Source of the DNA: DASRDE01 sp035938175
Lineage (GTDB): Bacteria > Vulcanimicrobiota > Vulcanimicrobiia > Vulcanimicrobiales > Vulcanimicrobiaceae
Reading direction: 5' to 3'
Assembly (NCBI GenBank): GCA_035938175.1
Contig: DASZHD010000035.1
Location: forward strand, 1 to 64,000
DNA: 64,000 nucleotides
In this document: one piece after another, positions 35,832-45,500 of the stretch
Position numbering within the stretch: the first letter of the stretch is position 1
Layout of the letters: every line of letters begins with the position of its first letter
Notes under the pieces: model-generated
Databases searched by the model: none
Seen by the model: only the letters and a program-made list of their open reading frames with translations
What the model was told of the DNA's origin: nothing
Translations under genes and position numbers: made by a program

Positions 35832-38509
35832 TCGACGAATCGGCGCTGGCGCGCTACGACGAGGCGCGCCGCGGCATCCTGGAAAACGTCCGAGCTCTGG
35901 AAGACCTTGCCGGCCCCGAGGAGCGCCCGGCGATTAGCGCAGCGCGCGCACGGCTGGAGCGCAGCACCTTCACGCTGGCGGTCGTAGGCGAATTTTCGAG
36001 CGGAAAATCGTTTCTGTTGAACGCGTTGCTGGGTCAATACCGTTTCGAACAGATCGCGGGAAGAGAGCAGATCGTCGGTCTGCTGGCGACCGACATCAAC
36101 CCCTCAACTGCAACGATCACCGAACTCGAATACGCGCCGCAGCAAGAAGCGTACGCGCATCACGAAGACGGACGAATCGAACGCGTCCCGATCGACCGGC
36201 TTTCGCACTTCGTCGCCGTAGACGAAGACGCGCCGACGCGCGTAGTCGTTAAAGTGGATTCGGAATTTTTGCGGCGCGGATTCATCGTAGCCGATACGCC
36301 GGGCTTGGCATCCATCAATCCCGCGCACCGCCGCGCCACGCTGCAATTCTTGCCCAGTGCCGACGCCGTGCTTTATCTCATCGATACCCAGCAGCCGTTT
36401 ACCGAGGGCGACGCGTCGTTCTTGGGAATCATCCGCCAGCATCTCGACACGATCTTTATCGTGCAGACGAAGATCGATCTTTGGGAGCAGCTCACGCACA
36501 GCGGAATTCCGGAGTGGGAGGCGGCACGCAACCGCATCGCACAGCTGGCGGCGATTCACGCACCGCAGACGTACGTGTATGCCCTGTCTGCCCGTACGTA
36601 TGTCGAAGGCCGGCTGCGCGGCGATCGAGCGTCGATCGAGCAATCGCGCTTCGAACCTTTCGTGACCGCCCTCGACGCTTCGCTCGTGCGTAACACCGGC
36701 CGCGCGCGGCTTGCACGCGCCGCTGCCGGCGTCCGTCAAGCGTCCGAAGATGCGATTGCGCGAATCGATCGCGACTTGGCGATGCTCTCGCTGGGCGAAG
36801 ACCGTCTTCGCGCACTGCGTAACGAGGCGCAGCCGCGCGTGGACACTCTGCAAACGTTCGTGGCAGCCGCGCAACAGGAAGCGCGAGGGGCCGCCGACCG
36901 CACCGCTTCGGCATTGGAAGAGCGCGGCAAACTGCTTGCAGACGATGCGGAACGGGCGTTGGGTCAAGCATTCGACATCACCGACGTCGCTCGGCTGCGC
37001 GATCGCCCGCGCCTGCACATTCTCGTCGATCGCGTGCTGGGCGAGTCCGTCGAGATATTCGCGCGGGAAGTTGCTGCGGCCGTCGCTTCGGATTACGCGC
37101 AAGCCGCGGCAGCGGCCCAAGCGCAGCTCGCACTGCGGTTTTCGTTCGGGCAAGCCGCTGCATCCGCGTTCGGAAGTTCCGGCCAGAATAACCTCTGGTC
37201 CGAACAGCCCGATTCCGCCCTCGCCGCCACAATCGTTTTAGAAGCCATCGGCGGACCGGCAATCTCGCTCGTCGAGTCGATATCTTCGGGCTTCGCGTCG
37301 GCCCCGCAAGGCACGTACATGAAGCGCGAATTGATCGCCGATCTGCGCGCCCACATCTGGCCGAGATTTCGCGGCGAGATGGCGGCGTTTTCGGAGTCCG
37401 TCAGCAAACGCATCTGCAATATTGCAGAATCATACGTGGCGGCGCTGGATGAAGCGCTTTCTCAGGAGCGCGATCGCGCGCTCGGGAGTATCGATCGCGC
37501 ACTCGCGGTACATGCGCGCGGAGACGATGCGGACGAAGCGGCACGGGCCATGGAATCCGCCAAGAGCTCGATCCAGGCACAACTGCAGGCGATGCAGGCG
37601 AAACTGGATCCGTTCCTCGCGCGCGGAGAAGAGATTTCGGCGGCCGATCCCGGCGAGGAGGCCGTGCGTCGCGCGCACGCCGCAGAAGAGTTCGACCGGC
37701 AAGCCTACGAGCTGGGGCTGCGGCCGCAGCGGTGGCGCGTCGCAATTCTGGGAGCGCTGCGGCGCGGAAAGTCGAGCCTCATCAACGCCTTTGCCGGCCG
37801 CCGGGTGCTTGCCGACGAAGTCGCCGGCGCAATTGCCTATCCGGTGCACGTCCGTTATGGCGAACAGGAAGAGGCGTTCGCATTGCAGAGCGGCGGCTCT
37901 TGGCGCGAGATCGAGATCGAGAGCGCGCTCGAAGAAGCCACGCGCAATCCGGTCTTGATTCTCACGCCGTGGAAATTACCGCGCGAACTCGTTTTGGTTC
38001 ACGCGCCGGCCTTCGACGCCGGTGACGCGACGCTCGAAGACGTGTGCATGGTTGCGGCGGGCGCGGCCAGCGAAGTGCTCTGCCTTTTTTCACGCCAGCT
38101 TTCCGATCGCGAGCTCGCGTTGTATCAGCGCGTCGCCGAGTCGGGTAAGCCGATGATGTTCGCGCACACGCTCGCCGACAACGAATCGCCGGCCGAACGC
38201 CGGCACGTCGTGGAACTCGCGCAGCAGTATCTTCGCGAGCGAAATATTCCGTCGCAGCGCGTCTTTACGGTGTCCACACTGGAATACGCGCAGGCGAAGA
38301 AGGAACGGCGCGCGCCCGCCGGTTGGAACGAGTTGGACGCCTTGATTTCTACGATTACGGCTCACGCGGAGGAACACATGGCCCGCTTGGAACGCCTCGA
38401 ACGCGCGGCCGCGCAGACAAACGCGCCCGCTTCCCCGCAGCCCGGTCAGCCGCAGGCGGAGAAACCGCGCGGACTCTTTGCGCGGCTGTCGAATCTGCGC
38501 TTGCGATAG
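35828..38509 (+). CDS. Dynamin-like protein with two GTPase domains in tandem
   Basis: About 890 residues. The first G domain is complete: G1 GEFSSGKSF (near residues 54-62), G3 ADTPGLAS and G4 QTKIDLW, followed by long helical segments. A second P-loop, LGALRRGKSSL, lies near residue 640, but its later motifs are degenerate (VHAPAFDAGD in place of DxxG, HTLADNE in place of NKxD). Two fused dynamin heads recall the tandem bacterial dynamin-like proteins that remodel membranes. No ATG, GTG or TTG lies between 35714 and the P-loop. CTG at 35828 (CTGA overlap with the mutase stop) or ATC at 35831 are the fitting starts; GTG at 35714 would overlap the mutase by over 100 nt. Confidence 0.88.
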   Translation: MIDESALARYDEARRGILENVRALEDLAGPEERPAISAARARLERSTFTLAVVGEFSSGKSFLLNALLGQYRFEQIAGREQIVGLLATDINPSTATITELEYAPQQEAYAHHEDGRIERVPIDRLSHFVAVDEDAPTRVVVKVDSEFLRRGFIVADTPGLASINPAHRRATLQFLPSADAVLYLIDTQQPFTEGDASFLGIIRQHLDTIFIVQTKIDLWEQLTHSGIPEWEAARNRIAQLAAIHAPQTYVYALSARTYVEGRLRGDRASIEQSRFEPFVTALDASLVRNTGRARLARAAAGVRQASEDAIARIDRDLAMLSLGEDRLRALRNEAQPRVDTLQTFVAAAQQEARGAADRTASALEERGKLLADDAERALGQAFDITDVARLRDRPRLHILVDRVLGESVEIFAREVAAAVASDYAQAAAAAQAQLALRFSFGQAAASAFGSSGQNNLWSEQPDSALAATIVLEAIGGPAISLVESISSGFASAPQGTYMKRELIADLRAHIWPRFRGEMAAFSESVSKRICNIAESYVAALDEALSQERDRALGSIDRALAVHARGDDADEAARAMESAKSSIQAQLQAMQAKLDPFLARGEEISAADPGEEAVRRAHAAEEFDRQAYELGLRPQRWRVAILGALRRGKSSLINAFAGRRVLADEVAGAIAYPVHVRYGEQEEAFALQSGGSWREIEIESALEEATRNPVLILTPWKLPRELVLVHAPAFDAGDATLEDVCMVAAGAASEVLCLFSRQLSDRELALYQRVAESGKPMMFAHTLADNESPAERRHVVELAQQYLRERNIPSQRVFTVSTLEYAQAKKERRAPAGWNELDALISTITAHAEEHMARLERLERAAAQTNAPASPQPGQPQAEKPRGLFARLSNLRLR

Positions 38510-38511
38510 CC

Positions 38512-39675
38512 ATGGAGTCTCCGAAGACCGACCGCTTCATCCTCGGTCCGGCGTCGATTGCGCTGGGCGACGGAACTTCGACCCACGGACGGATTGCCGT
38601 CGAACACGGGCGGATTCTCGAGGTATTGGGCCCCGACGGCCCCAGCGATTTCACGTTACCGCCCGGAACGCACGTTGCGCCGGGCATGATTGACGTTCAC
38701 ACGAACGGCGCCGGCGAGTATTTGTTCAATCGCGACCAAGGATACGCCGTTCCGGTGGCTGCGACGGAATACGCGCGTCAAGGCGTCACGGGTTTTGTCG
38801 CCGGGATCATGACGGCGCCGTGGGAGTCGATGCTGCACGCGGCCGGCGAGGTGGTCGAAGCCGCGCACGAACTGGAAGAGGATGCGCCGCGCGGCGCGCG
38901 CTGTTTGGGCATCCACTTCGAAGGCCCGTTCTTGAATCCGAAATTCCGCCGCGTCCACCAACAGCAGTGGATCATTCCGGCAAGCGCGGCACGCGCGCGG
39001 GCGCTTGCAGAAGCGTGCAAGGGCGCGTGCGTCATGGTCACGCTTGCGCCCGAAATCGAAGGCGCAACCGACGCAGCCCGTGTGTTTCTGGAGCACGGTA
39101 TCGTCTGCTCGGCAGGCCACACCGGCGCGCGGTATCGCGAAGGTATGCTCGCAATCGGCCTGGGCTTCCGTTCGTTGACGCATGCGTTCAACGCCATGCC
39201 GCCGCTCGATCACCGCGATCCCTCGATTCTGGCTGCGTTCGTGCAGGACACGCGCACGAGCGTTCAGCTGATCTGCGACGGGCACCACGTCGCACCGGTG
39301 ATGGTCGACTTACTGCATCGAACGGTCGGCGATCGCATCGTCCTTGCAACGGATAACATGCCGCCCGCCGGCCCCGGTTATCATATCGAAGGCGGCGTGA
39401 TGCGATCTGAGGACGGCACGATTGCCGGAAGCGCGCTGCGGATGGATGAAGGCCTGCGCAACTACATGGCCTACACCGAACTGCCGTTTCCACAAGCGAT
39501 CGTCGCCGCGACGTCCGCCCCGGCGAAGCTGATCGGATTGCACGAAGAAACGGGGCGTATTGCGCCCGGGCTTCGCGCCGATTTCGCGTTTTGGGATCCC
39601 GAATTTACCGTGATCGGCGCGATGGTTGGCGGCATTACCGTTTTCGGCCGGATTGGATCGCAGGCCGCGGCCTAG
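38512..39675 (+). CDS. nagA: N-acetylglucosamine-6-phosphate deacetylase
   Basis: The 387-residue amidohydrolase deacetylates GlcNAc-6-P in amino-sugar recycling. Family marks are GMIDVHTNGAG, HFEGPFLN (metal Glu), SAGHTGARYREG (His), THAFNAMPPLDHRDP (His) and the catalytic Asp in LATDNMPPAG. The first metal motif reads HTN where many amidohydrolases have HxH; NagA proteins commonly differ here. The ATG is 2 nt after the dynamin gene stop, so these genes probably form one transcript. Its stop codon directly abuts the stop of the convergent permease gene. Confidence 0.93.
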   Translation: MESPKTDRFILGPASIALGDGTSTHGRIAVEHGRILEVLGPDGPSDFTLPPGTHVAPGMIDVHTNGAGEYLFNRDQGYAVPVAATEYARQGVTGFVAGIMTAPWESMLHAAGEVVEAAHELEEDAPRGARCLGIHFEGPFLNPKFRRVHQQQWIIPASAARARALAEACKGACVMVTLAPEIEGATDAARVFLEHGIVCSAGHTGARYREGMLAIGLGFRSLTHAFNAMPPLDHRDPSILAAFVQDTRTSVQLICDGHHVAPVMVDLLHRTVGDRIVLATDNMPPAGPGYHIEGGVMRSEDGTIAGSALRMDEGLRNYMAYTELPFPQAIVAATSAPAKLIGLHEETGRIAPGLRADFAFWDPEFTVIGAMVGGITVFGRIGSQAAA

Positions 39676-40572
39676 TCAGGGCGTCGCCACCCCCGCCCCT
39701 TCCGGAACCGGCGGAACGCGCCGTTCCACCGCAGCCGAGCGCAGCATCATGAACGCCGTATAGAAAACGACGATCGCAACGAGTACGAAAAGCCAGTGCA
39801 GCGGCAGCGACTTCACGACGTACGCCGCGAGCAGCACGCCGGGAACTCCGCCGATTGCGAGCCCAAGCGCCGCCGGAAGCGTATACGCGTCGAAACGGAT
39901 GAAGCGCCAGCTGCACACCGGCATCAAGAACGCGCACGAGCCCATCATGATCGGAAACGCGGCGAGCGGACTCATGCCCAGTAGGCTCACCATGATCATC
40001 GCCGGCGCATACAAGCCGATTCCCAGCGTCATCAATGCGCCTAAAATGAAGTTGCCGACGATGCCGGCGATAAGCAGCGTTCCGTGCAATTCGTACGACT
40101 GTCCGCTCGACGGAAGCCTGCCGCTGAATTTCCCGATAAAGATTGCGCCCGCGGCGAGCAACGCGATTCCCATGCCGATTTGCACGTAGCGTCTGGGCCA
40201 GCGCGCAACGATGCCGGCGCCGAGCCACGACCCCAACACCGCCGCGGCAATCAAACTCGTGAGCGTGAGCGGAGCAACGGGAACGAGCGCGATGAAGATG
40301 ATCGCTTCGGCCACCGTCGGCAATGTGTGTCCTACGTTGAGCGTTCCCGGGATGCGCTCGTCGGGAGAGAGCTTCCACAGTTTGAACGCGGACGTCGTCG
40401 GTGCGAACGAACCGATGCCGAGCGTGTCAAAAAAATTCGTGACGAAGCCGATCGCCAATTCCAACGCGCGCGGCGGTTTAAAACCTCGGCGCGCGATTTC
40501 CCGGCCCCAAACGATCAGGAAGATCGCAACGATGACGGCAAGGACCAGCAGAAGGCTCGTTCGGACGCTCAT
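39676..40572 (-). CDS. TauE/SafE-family membrane permease
   Basis: The 298-residue polytopic protein is of the sulfite exporter TauE/SafE (DUF81) type, with about eight TM helices in two halves. Conserved pieces are GFVTNFFDTLGIGSFAPTT and, in the second half, FPIMMGSCAFLMPVCSW and AIGGVPGVLLAAYVVKSLP. Substrates in the family are small sulfur-containing or organic anions; none can be assigned here. It is a single gene, convergent with nagA with no intergenic base, and divergent from the lipoprotein gene at 40691. Confidence 0.88.
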   Translation of the reverse strand: MSVRTSLLLVLAVIVAIFLIVWGREIARRGFKPPRALELAIGFVTNFFDTLGIGSFAPTTSAFKLWKLSPDERIPGTLNVGHTLPTVAEAIIFIALVPVAPLTLTSLIAAAVLGSWLGAGIVARWPRRYVQIGMGIALLAAGAIFIGKFSGRLPSSGQSYELHGTLLIAGIVGNFILGALMTLGIGLYAPAMIMVSLLGMSPLAAFPIMMGSCAFLMPVCSWRFIRFDAYTLPAALGLAIGGVPGVLLAAYVVKSLPLHWLFVLVAIVVFYTAFMMLRSAAVERRVPPVPEGAGVATP

Positions 40573-40690
40573 CCCGGCACTATACGGCGTGCCCGGCGGC
40601 CTTACCGCTCCTTGCGGGGACCGAACGCCCTAACGCAGCGGGCCCGGTACGGCCAAGGCGCGCAAAACCCGGCGCGTTACCATCGGGTGC

Positions 40691-41464
40691 ATGAACGGAT
40701 TGCGGATTCATCCGGCAGCGGCGCTGTTCGCGGCTGCCGTGACGTTAGCGGCGTGTTCGGGCGGCGCCGCGTTTGACGGTGTGACGGCCGACACCTATTC
40801 CAACCGCGCCGGGGCGGCGACGCCGTCACCCTCACCGACGCCATTCCCGCCGAGCGTAACGATCGGATACGGCGAAATATTCGGCTACGACAACGTGTTC
40901 ACGCCCAACGACGGCGACACGTCGACCGGCGGTCAAGGCGCCACTACCGATGGAGTCCCGTGTCTTTCGTCGATGCCGTCGACCTATCACGTTCACGCAT
41001 TCGTCGGCATCATCGTGAATGGACGCCAACTCGCCGTGCCGGACGGTATCGGTTTCGTGCAGCCGGAAGGCGACATCACATTCGACGGTATTCCGAATTG
41101 GACCGAATACGCGACGAAGTGTTACTACGAAACGCACACGCACGACGCGTCCGGAGTCATTCATCTGGAATCCACGTCGAGTGCGCCGTGGACGTCCAGC
41201 GTTTTCCGGCTCGGACAGTTTTTCCATGTGTGGGGTATGAACGTTTCGACGAGCGGAGTAGGACCGTATCGCGGCACGGTTCGGACGTACGTCGCGCAGG
41301 TTCCGTTCAAGACCGAAACGATCACGAGCAGCGATTACACGGTGTACACCGGTCAACCGAACGCGATACCGCTGTATTCGCATACGTGCGTTTGGATCGA
41401 GGTAGGGCCGAACTTCGTCGACATCACGAAACTGCCGGTGCTGTATTGGTACGAGGAGTATTAG
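40691..41464 (+). CDS. Lipoprotein with paired HxH motifs
   Basis: The 257-residue product has a lipoprotein signal (AAAVTLAACSGG, lipobox LAAC) and a Pro/Ser-rich spacer (TPSPSPTPFPPS). The mature domain includes YHVHAFVGIIVNG and, about 60 residues later, YETHTHDASGVIHLES, then FFHVWGMNVSTSGVGPY. The repeated His-x-His pattern suggests a metal site in a beta-rich extracytoplasmic domain. No named family is recognised. It is monocistronic, with a divergent promoter region at 40573-40690. Confidence 0.75.
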   Translation: MNGLRIHPAAALFAAAVTLAACSGGAAFDGVTADTYSNRAGAATPSPSPTPFPPSVTIGYGEIFGYDNVFTPNDGDTSTGGQGATTDGVPCLSSMPSTYHVHAFVGIIVNGRQLAVPDGIGFVQPEGDITFDGIPNWTEYATKCYYETHTHDASGVIHLESTSSAPWTSSVFRLGQFFHVWGMNVSTSGVGPYRGTVRTYVAQVPFKTETITSSDYTVYTGQPNAIPLYSHTCVWIEVGPNFVDITKLPVLYWYEEY

Positions 41465-41508
41465 TTTAGCGCCTCGATGCCTCGCGGTCGACACGCGGCA
41501 CACGGCAA

Positions 41509-42399
41509 CTAATTCGGCATGAACGTCACCTTGAATTGGAACATCGCCGGCACTTGCTGACAATACGCAATTGCTCCGGTGTAGGTCGAGTGCGTTGCCG
41601 CCGTCAGCGCGGCATTGTCTAATAGCGAGTATCCCGAAGGACCCCATACCCACGCGTCGCTCAACCCGCCGTCTGCATTAATTGCGACCAGTACGAGCAC
41701 GGTGCTCATCGGCGCGACATTCGGATCCTCGCGCACGGCATCGGGGAAGTCCGGAGGCTGCTGACGCGCAATCTCAACTGGGCGAAAGGGCTGCGCGCAC
41801 GACGTCGATGCGAGCGGAGCGGAACTCTTTGCCGCAAGAACGGTCTCGCCCGCTGCGGGCGCACGCCAAAGAGGATCGATATCTTTCAGGTCGACGGTGA
41901 TGTCGGAACGGGAGGGCCCTCGAGACGCTTTTAGCTCTTTTACATCACCTACATCACCCGGCGGCAAGCACTCCACAATACCTTCCTGCGCCCAGCCGAA
42001 CCCATCGCCGGTGCTCGTCGCCGACGTAACCCATGCTCCTGCGACGTTCACGGGACGTGGAAACCGCACGTGAAACATCGGCGATACCCACTCGTCTTTC
42101 ATGAACGACGCACTGGGCCCGTTGTATTGTCTCTGCTTGCGCAGCAGCGTCTGCTCGGGGACGTCGACGGTAAACCACCCGGCATCCGTATCAAACCCGA
42201 TTTGCGCCATTACCTGGCGCGGGCCGAGTGCAGTCAGCTCTAGCCCGTATGTGTCCGCAGGTCCGGTTGCGGAAGCATCTGCCCCAGCCGCATGCATAAC
42301 CACGCGTGCGGGACAGAACTCGGTCGTCGCCGATGCGGCGCCTGCGCACAAAAAGAATATGGAGGCGCCGAAAAGCGCCGCGGAAACCACCCGGTTCAT
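41509..42399 (-). CDS. Exported protein with TonB-C-like C-terminal domain
   Basis: About 296 residues. A signal peptide (NRVVSAALFGASIFFLCAGA) is followed by a beta-rich domain and, from about residue 215, a TonB C-terminal-like module (PPDFPDAVREDPNVAPMSTV, then VLVLVAINADGGLSDAWVWG, then TYTGAIAYCQQVPAMFQFKV). There is no Pro-rich spacer and no stable TM anchor, so it is not a standard TonB; similar domains occur in periplasmic proteins of unknown role. The start at 42399 is preferred because the upstream ATG at 42450 lies inside a dispersed repeat. Confidence 0.7.
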   Translation of the reverse strand: MNRVVSAALFGASIFFLCAGAASATTEFCPARVVMHAAGADASATGPADTYGLELTALGPRQVMAQIGFDTDAGWFTVDVPEQTLLRKQRQYNGPSASFMKDEWVSPMFHVRFPRPVNVAGAWVTSATSTGDGFGWAQEGIVECLPPGDVGDVKELKASRGPSRSDITVDLKDIDPLWRAPAAGETVLAAKSSAPLASTSCAQPFRPVEIARQQPPDFPDAVREDPNVAPMSTVLVLVAINADGGLSDAWVWGPSGYSLLDNAALTAATHSTYTGAIAYCQQVPAMFQFKVTFMPN

Positions 42400-42445
42400 G
42401 CGCGAAGCGTTCGGCGACCGCGGCGGTGGCTCCGCCGGGGATCGT

Positions 42446-42535
42446 GTCATGGTGAGGAATCAAACCACCCGAGGTATCGAGGGGCGCGTTTTTGTCCCTT
42501 CGATTCCTCAGGGTCCTTCGATACCTCAGGATGAC
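42446..42535. repeat. Dispersed inverted repeat element (imperfect hairpin)
   Basis: About 40-nt arms (42446-42485 and 42496-42535) with a short T-rich loop form a long imperfect hairpin. The right arm, which ends in CTTCGATACCTCAGGATGAC, is identical over 40 nt to the reverse complement of 62126-62165. It lies just past the metH stop and could end that transcript. Confidence 0.85.
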
Positions 42536-42541
42536 ACGGAG

Positions 42542-45500
42542 CTAAGCCGTCTCCAGCTCCCGCACCGCCCCGGCGTTAAAATACGCCGCCTTCGGATGAT
42601 GAATCACGATCGCAGCGGTGGATTGCTCCGGAACGATCTGGTGCGCTTGCGTCAGCGTCACGCCGATGGCGTTCGTTGCGTCGAGCAGCGCAAACGCCGT
42701 TTCGTGCTGCGAAAGATCCGGGCACGCGCCGTAGCCCCACGAATAGCGTTTGCCGCGATCCGGCTCCAGCCCGAGTTCTTTGCGAATGGACCGGTGCGCG
42801 TATTCGGCAAGCGCCTCCGCGCTTTGTACGGAGAAGCCGTGTAGAAAGTACGATTCGCTGTACTCTCCGGCGCGCTGCAGCTCCTCGGTGCGTTCGGCGG
42901 CACGTGTCCCCACCGTTACGACTTGCAACGCGACGAGATCGACGGCACGGCCGTCTTGCGCTTCACGCACGTAATCGGCAAGTGACAGATGTTCGCCTCC
43001 CGGCTGCCGCGCGAACGCAAACCGCGCAACCTCCCTGCGGTGATCGTTGGGATCGTAAATGACCACGTCGTTGCCGGAGCTCGCTGCCGGGAAATACCCG
43101 TACACGAAGCGAGGCTGGAGCAGCCCGTCGCTAATCGCCATGCGCTCGTAGCGATGCAGCCGCGGTTCGAAATCTTCGCGTACCAAACGATCGAAGGCCT
43201 CGCCCTTGGTATTCGCGGCGCCCCATGACAGCCGGTACAAGCTGCGGAGATCGAAACACGACCACAATTCGCGCGGATCGATATCGGTTACGGTACGCGC
43301 GCCCCAGAACGGCGGCGTGGGTATCGGCGACGGTTCGGATTTCACGCGTGAATACACGATCTCGCCGTTGGAAGTCGTAACAACCCGGCGCTGCGCGTCG
43401 CGCAGATTGAACGCTTCGCTTCGCGCGCGCTCTACGAATTTCGTACGGCCTTGCGGGTCGCCTGTCAGCGTTTCCATGATCTGCAGACCTTCGAACGCGT
43501 CTTTGGCATAGAACAGCCCCGGTTCGAAAAAGCGCTCGCCCTCGTCCAGCAGAGAAATGCGCCGCCCGAAGTCGCGATTGATCGCTGCGCCGCCAACCAG
43601 CACGGGGAAGTTCAAACCGCGCGAATCCTGCTCGCGCACGCACACCGGCATCTGCTTACTCGTGGACACGAGCAGTGCGGAGAGACCGATCGCGTCGGCT
43701 TGCACCTCGACGGCTTTTTCCAAAATCGTATTCATCGGCACTTGCTTACCGAGATCGAATACGGTGTAGCCGTTGTTGGAGAGGATCGTGTTCACCAGAT
43801 TCTTGCCGATGTCGTGCACGTCGCCGAACACGGTGGCCAGCACCACTTTGCCTTTGCTTGCGCCTTCTTTCTTTTCCAGAAACTGCTCCAAGTGCGCGAC
43901 GGCCTTCTTCATCACTTCGGCGGATTGCAAAACGAACGGCAAAATTAATTCGCCCGCGCCGAATTTATCGCCGACTTCTTTCATGGCGGGCAGCAGAATC
44001 TCGTTCAGCACGGCCACGGCATCGCGCGTCTGGAGCGCCTCGTCGATCTTCGCTTCGATGCCGTCTTTGCGGCGCCGCAAGATGGCGTTGTGAATGCGTA
44101 CCTCCGGCGGCGCATCGGCGTCGTCGTCCTTTTGTTCGACCGTGGAAGCGGTGGCGGAAACGGATTCGTAATGCTCGATCAAGCGCTGCAGCGCGTCCGG
44201 CCGCCGGTTGAATACCAAATCGTCGCACAGCTCGCGCTCGGCGGCGTCGAGCTCGGCATACGGCTGAATCTCCTTCGCGTGAACGAGCGCCATATCGAGC
44301 CCGGCTTCCACGCAATGGTGCAGAAACACCGAATTCAGCGCCGCCCGCGCGTGCGGCTTCAAACCGAAGGACACGTTGCTGACGCCGAGCGACGTCAACA
44401 CACCCGGCAGTTGAGACTTGATCGCGCGAATGCCCTCGATCGTTTCCACCGCCGAATGTACGTACTCCGCGTCACCGGTCGCCAGCGTGAAGGTCAGGTC
44501 GTCGAAGATCAGCGCGCCCGCCGGTAAACCGTACTCGTCGACAACGATGTCATAGATGCGCTTTGCGACTTGCGCTTTGCGCTCGGCCGTCTTGGCCATG
44601 CCCTCCTCGTCGATGGTAAGGGCAACGACCGCGGCGCCATGCTCCAACACCGCCGGCAGCACCGAATCGATCTTCGCGCGGCCGCTCTCCAAATGCACTG
44701 AGTTTACGATCGCGCGGCCCGGATAATTCTCCAATGCCGCGGTGATGACGCGCGGTTCGGTGGAATCGATCATCAGCGGCGCTTCGACGGATTGCGCGAG
44801 CTTGCGCACGACCGTACGCATCTGCTCGTCTTCGTCCGTGCGCTCGGTTAGCGCACAACAGATGTCCAGCACGTGCGCGCCGCCCTCGATCTGCTCGCGC
44901 GCGAGCAACGCAATGCTGTCGTACTGCTCTTCCAAAAGCAGCCGTTTGAGCTTCCGTGAGCCTTGCGCGTTGATCCGTTCTCCCACGAGCAGCGGCCGAG
45001 GTTCTTGTTCTAAGCTTACCGCGGTCATCGCCGAAGCCGCGTATTGAACGGGTTTGGGCTGCGGCTTGCGTCCGCGCCGGCCATCGACGGCGCGCCGGAG
45101 CGCGGTGATATGCGCGGGCGTCGTGCCGCAGCATCCACCCACGACGTTGACGCCGAACTCGCGTACGAATGCTTCCAATTCGCCGGCCAGCTCCTCCGGC
45201 GTTTCGGGATAAATCGTTTCGCCTTTGGGTCCCATGATCGGCAAACCGGCATTCGGGATAACGCTCACATAGCGATCCGACATCTCGGTCAAATAGCGTA
45301 TGCTGTCGCGCATTTGGGCCGGGCCGGTGGAACAGTTCAAGCCGATTACGTCGATCGGCAGTGCGTCCAGCGTCGCACAGATCGCGCGAATGTCCGTTCC
45401 CAGCAGCATGCGGCCTTCGGTAATCAGCGTCGGCTGCGCTTGAATCGGCACGCGCCGCACGCCTTTGGCGAATTCGCGCGTGATGCCGGCGATCGCGGCT

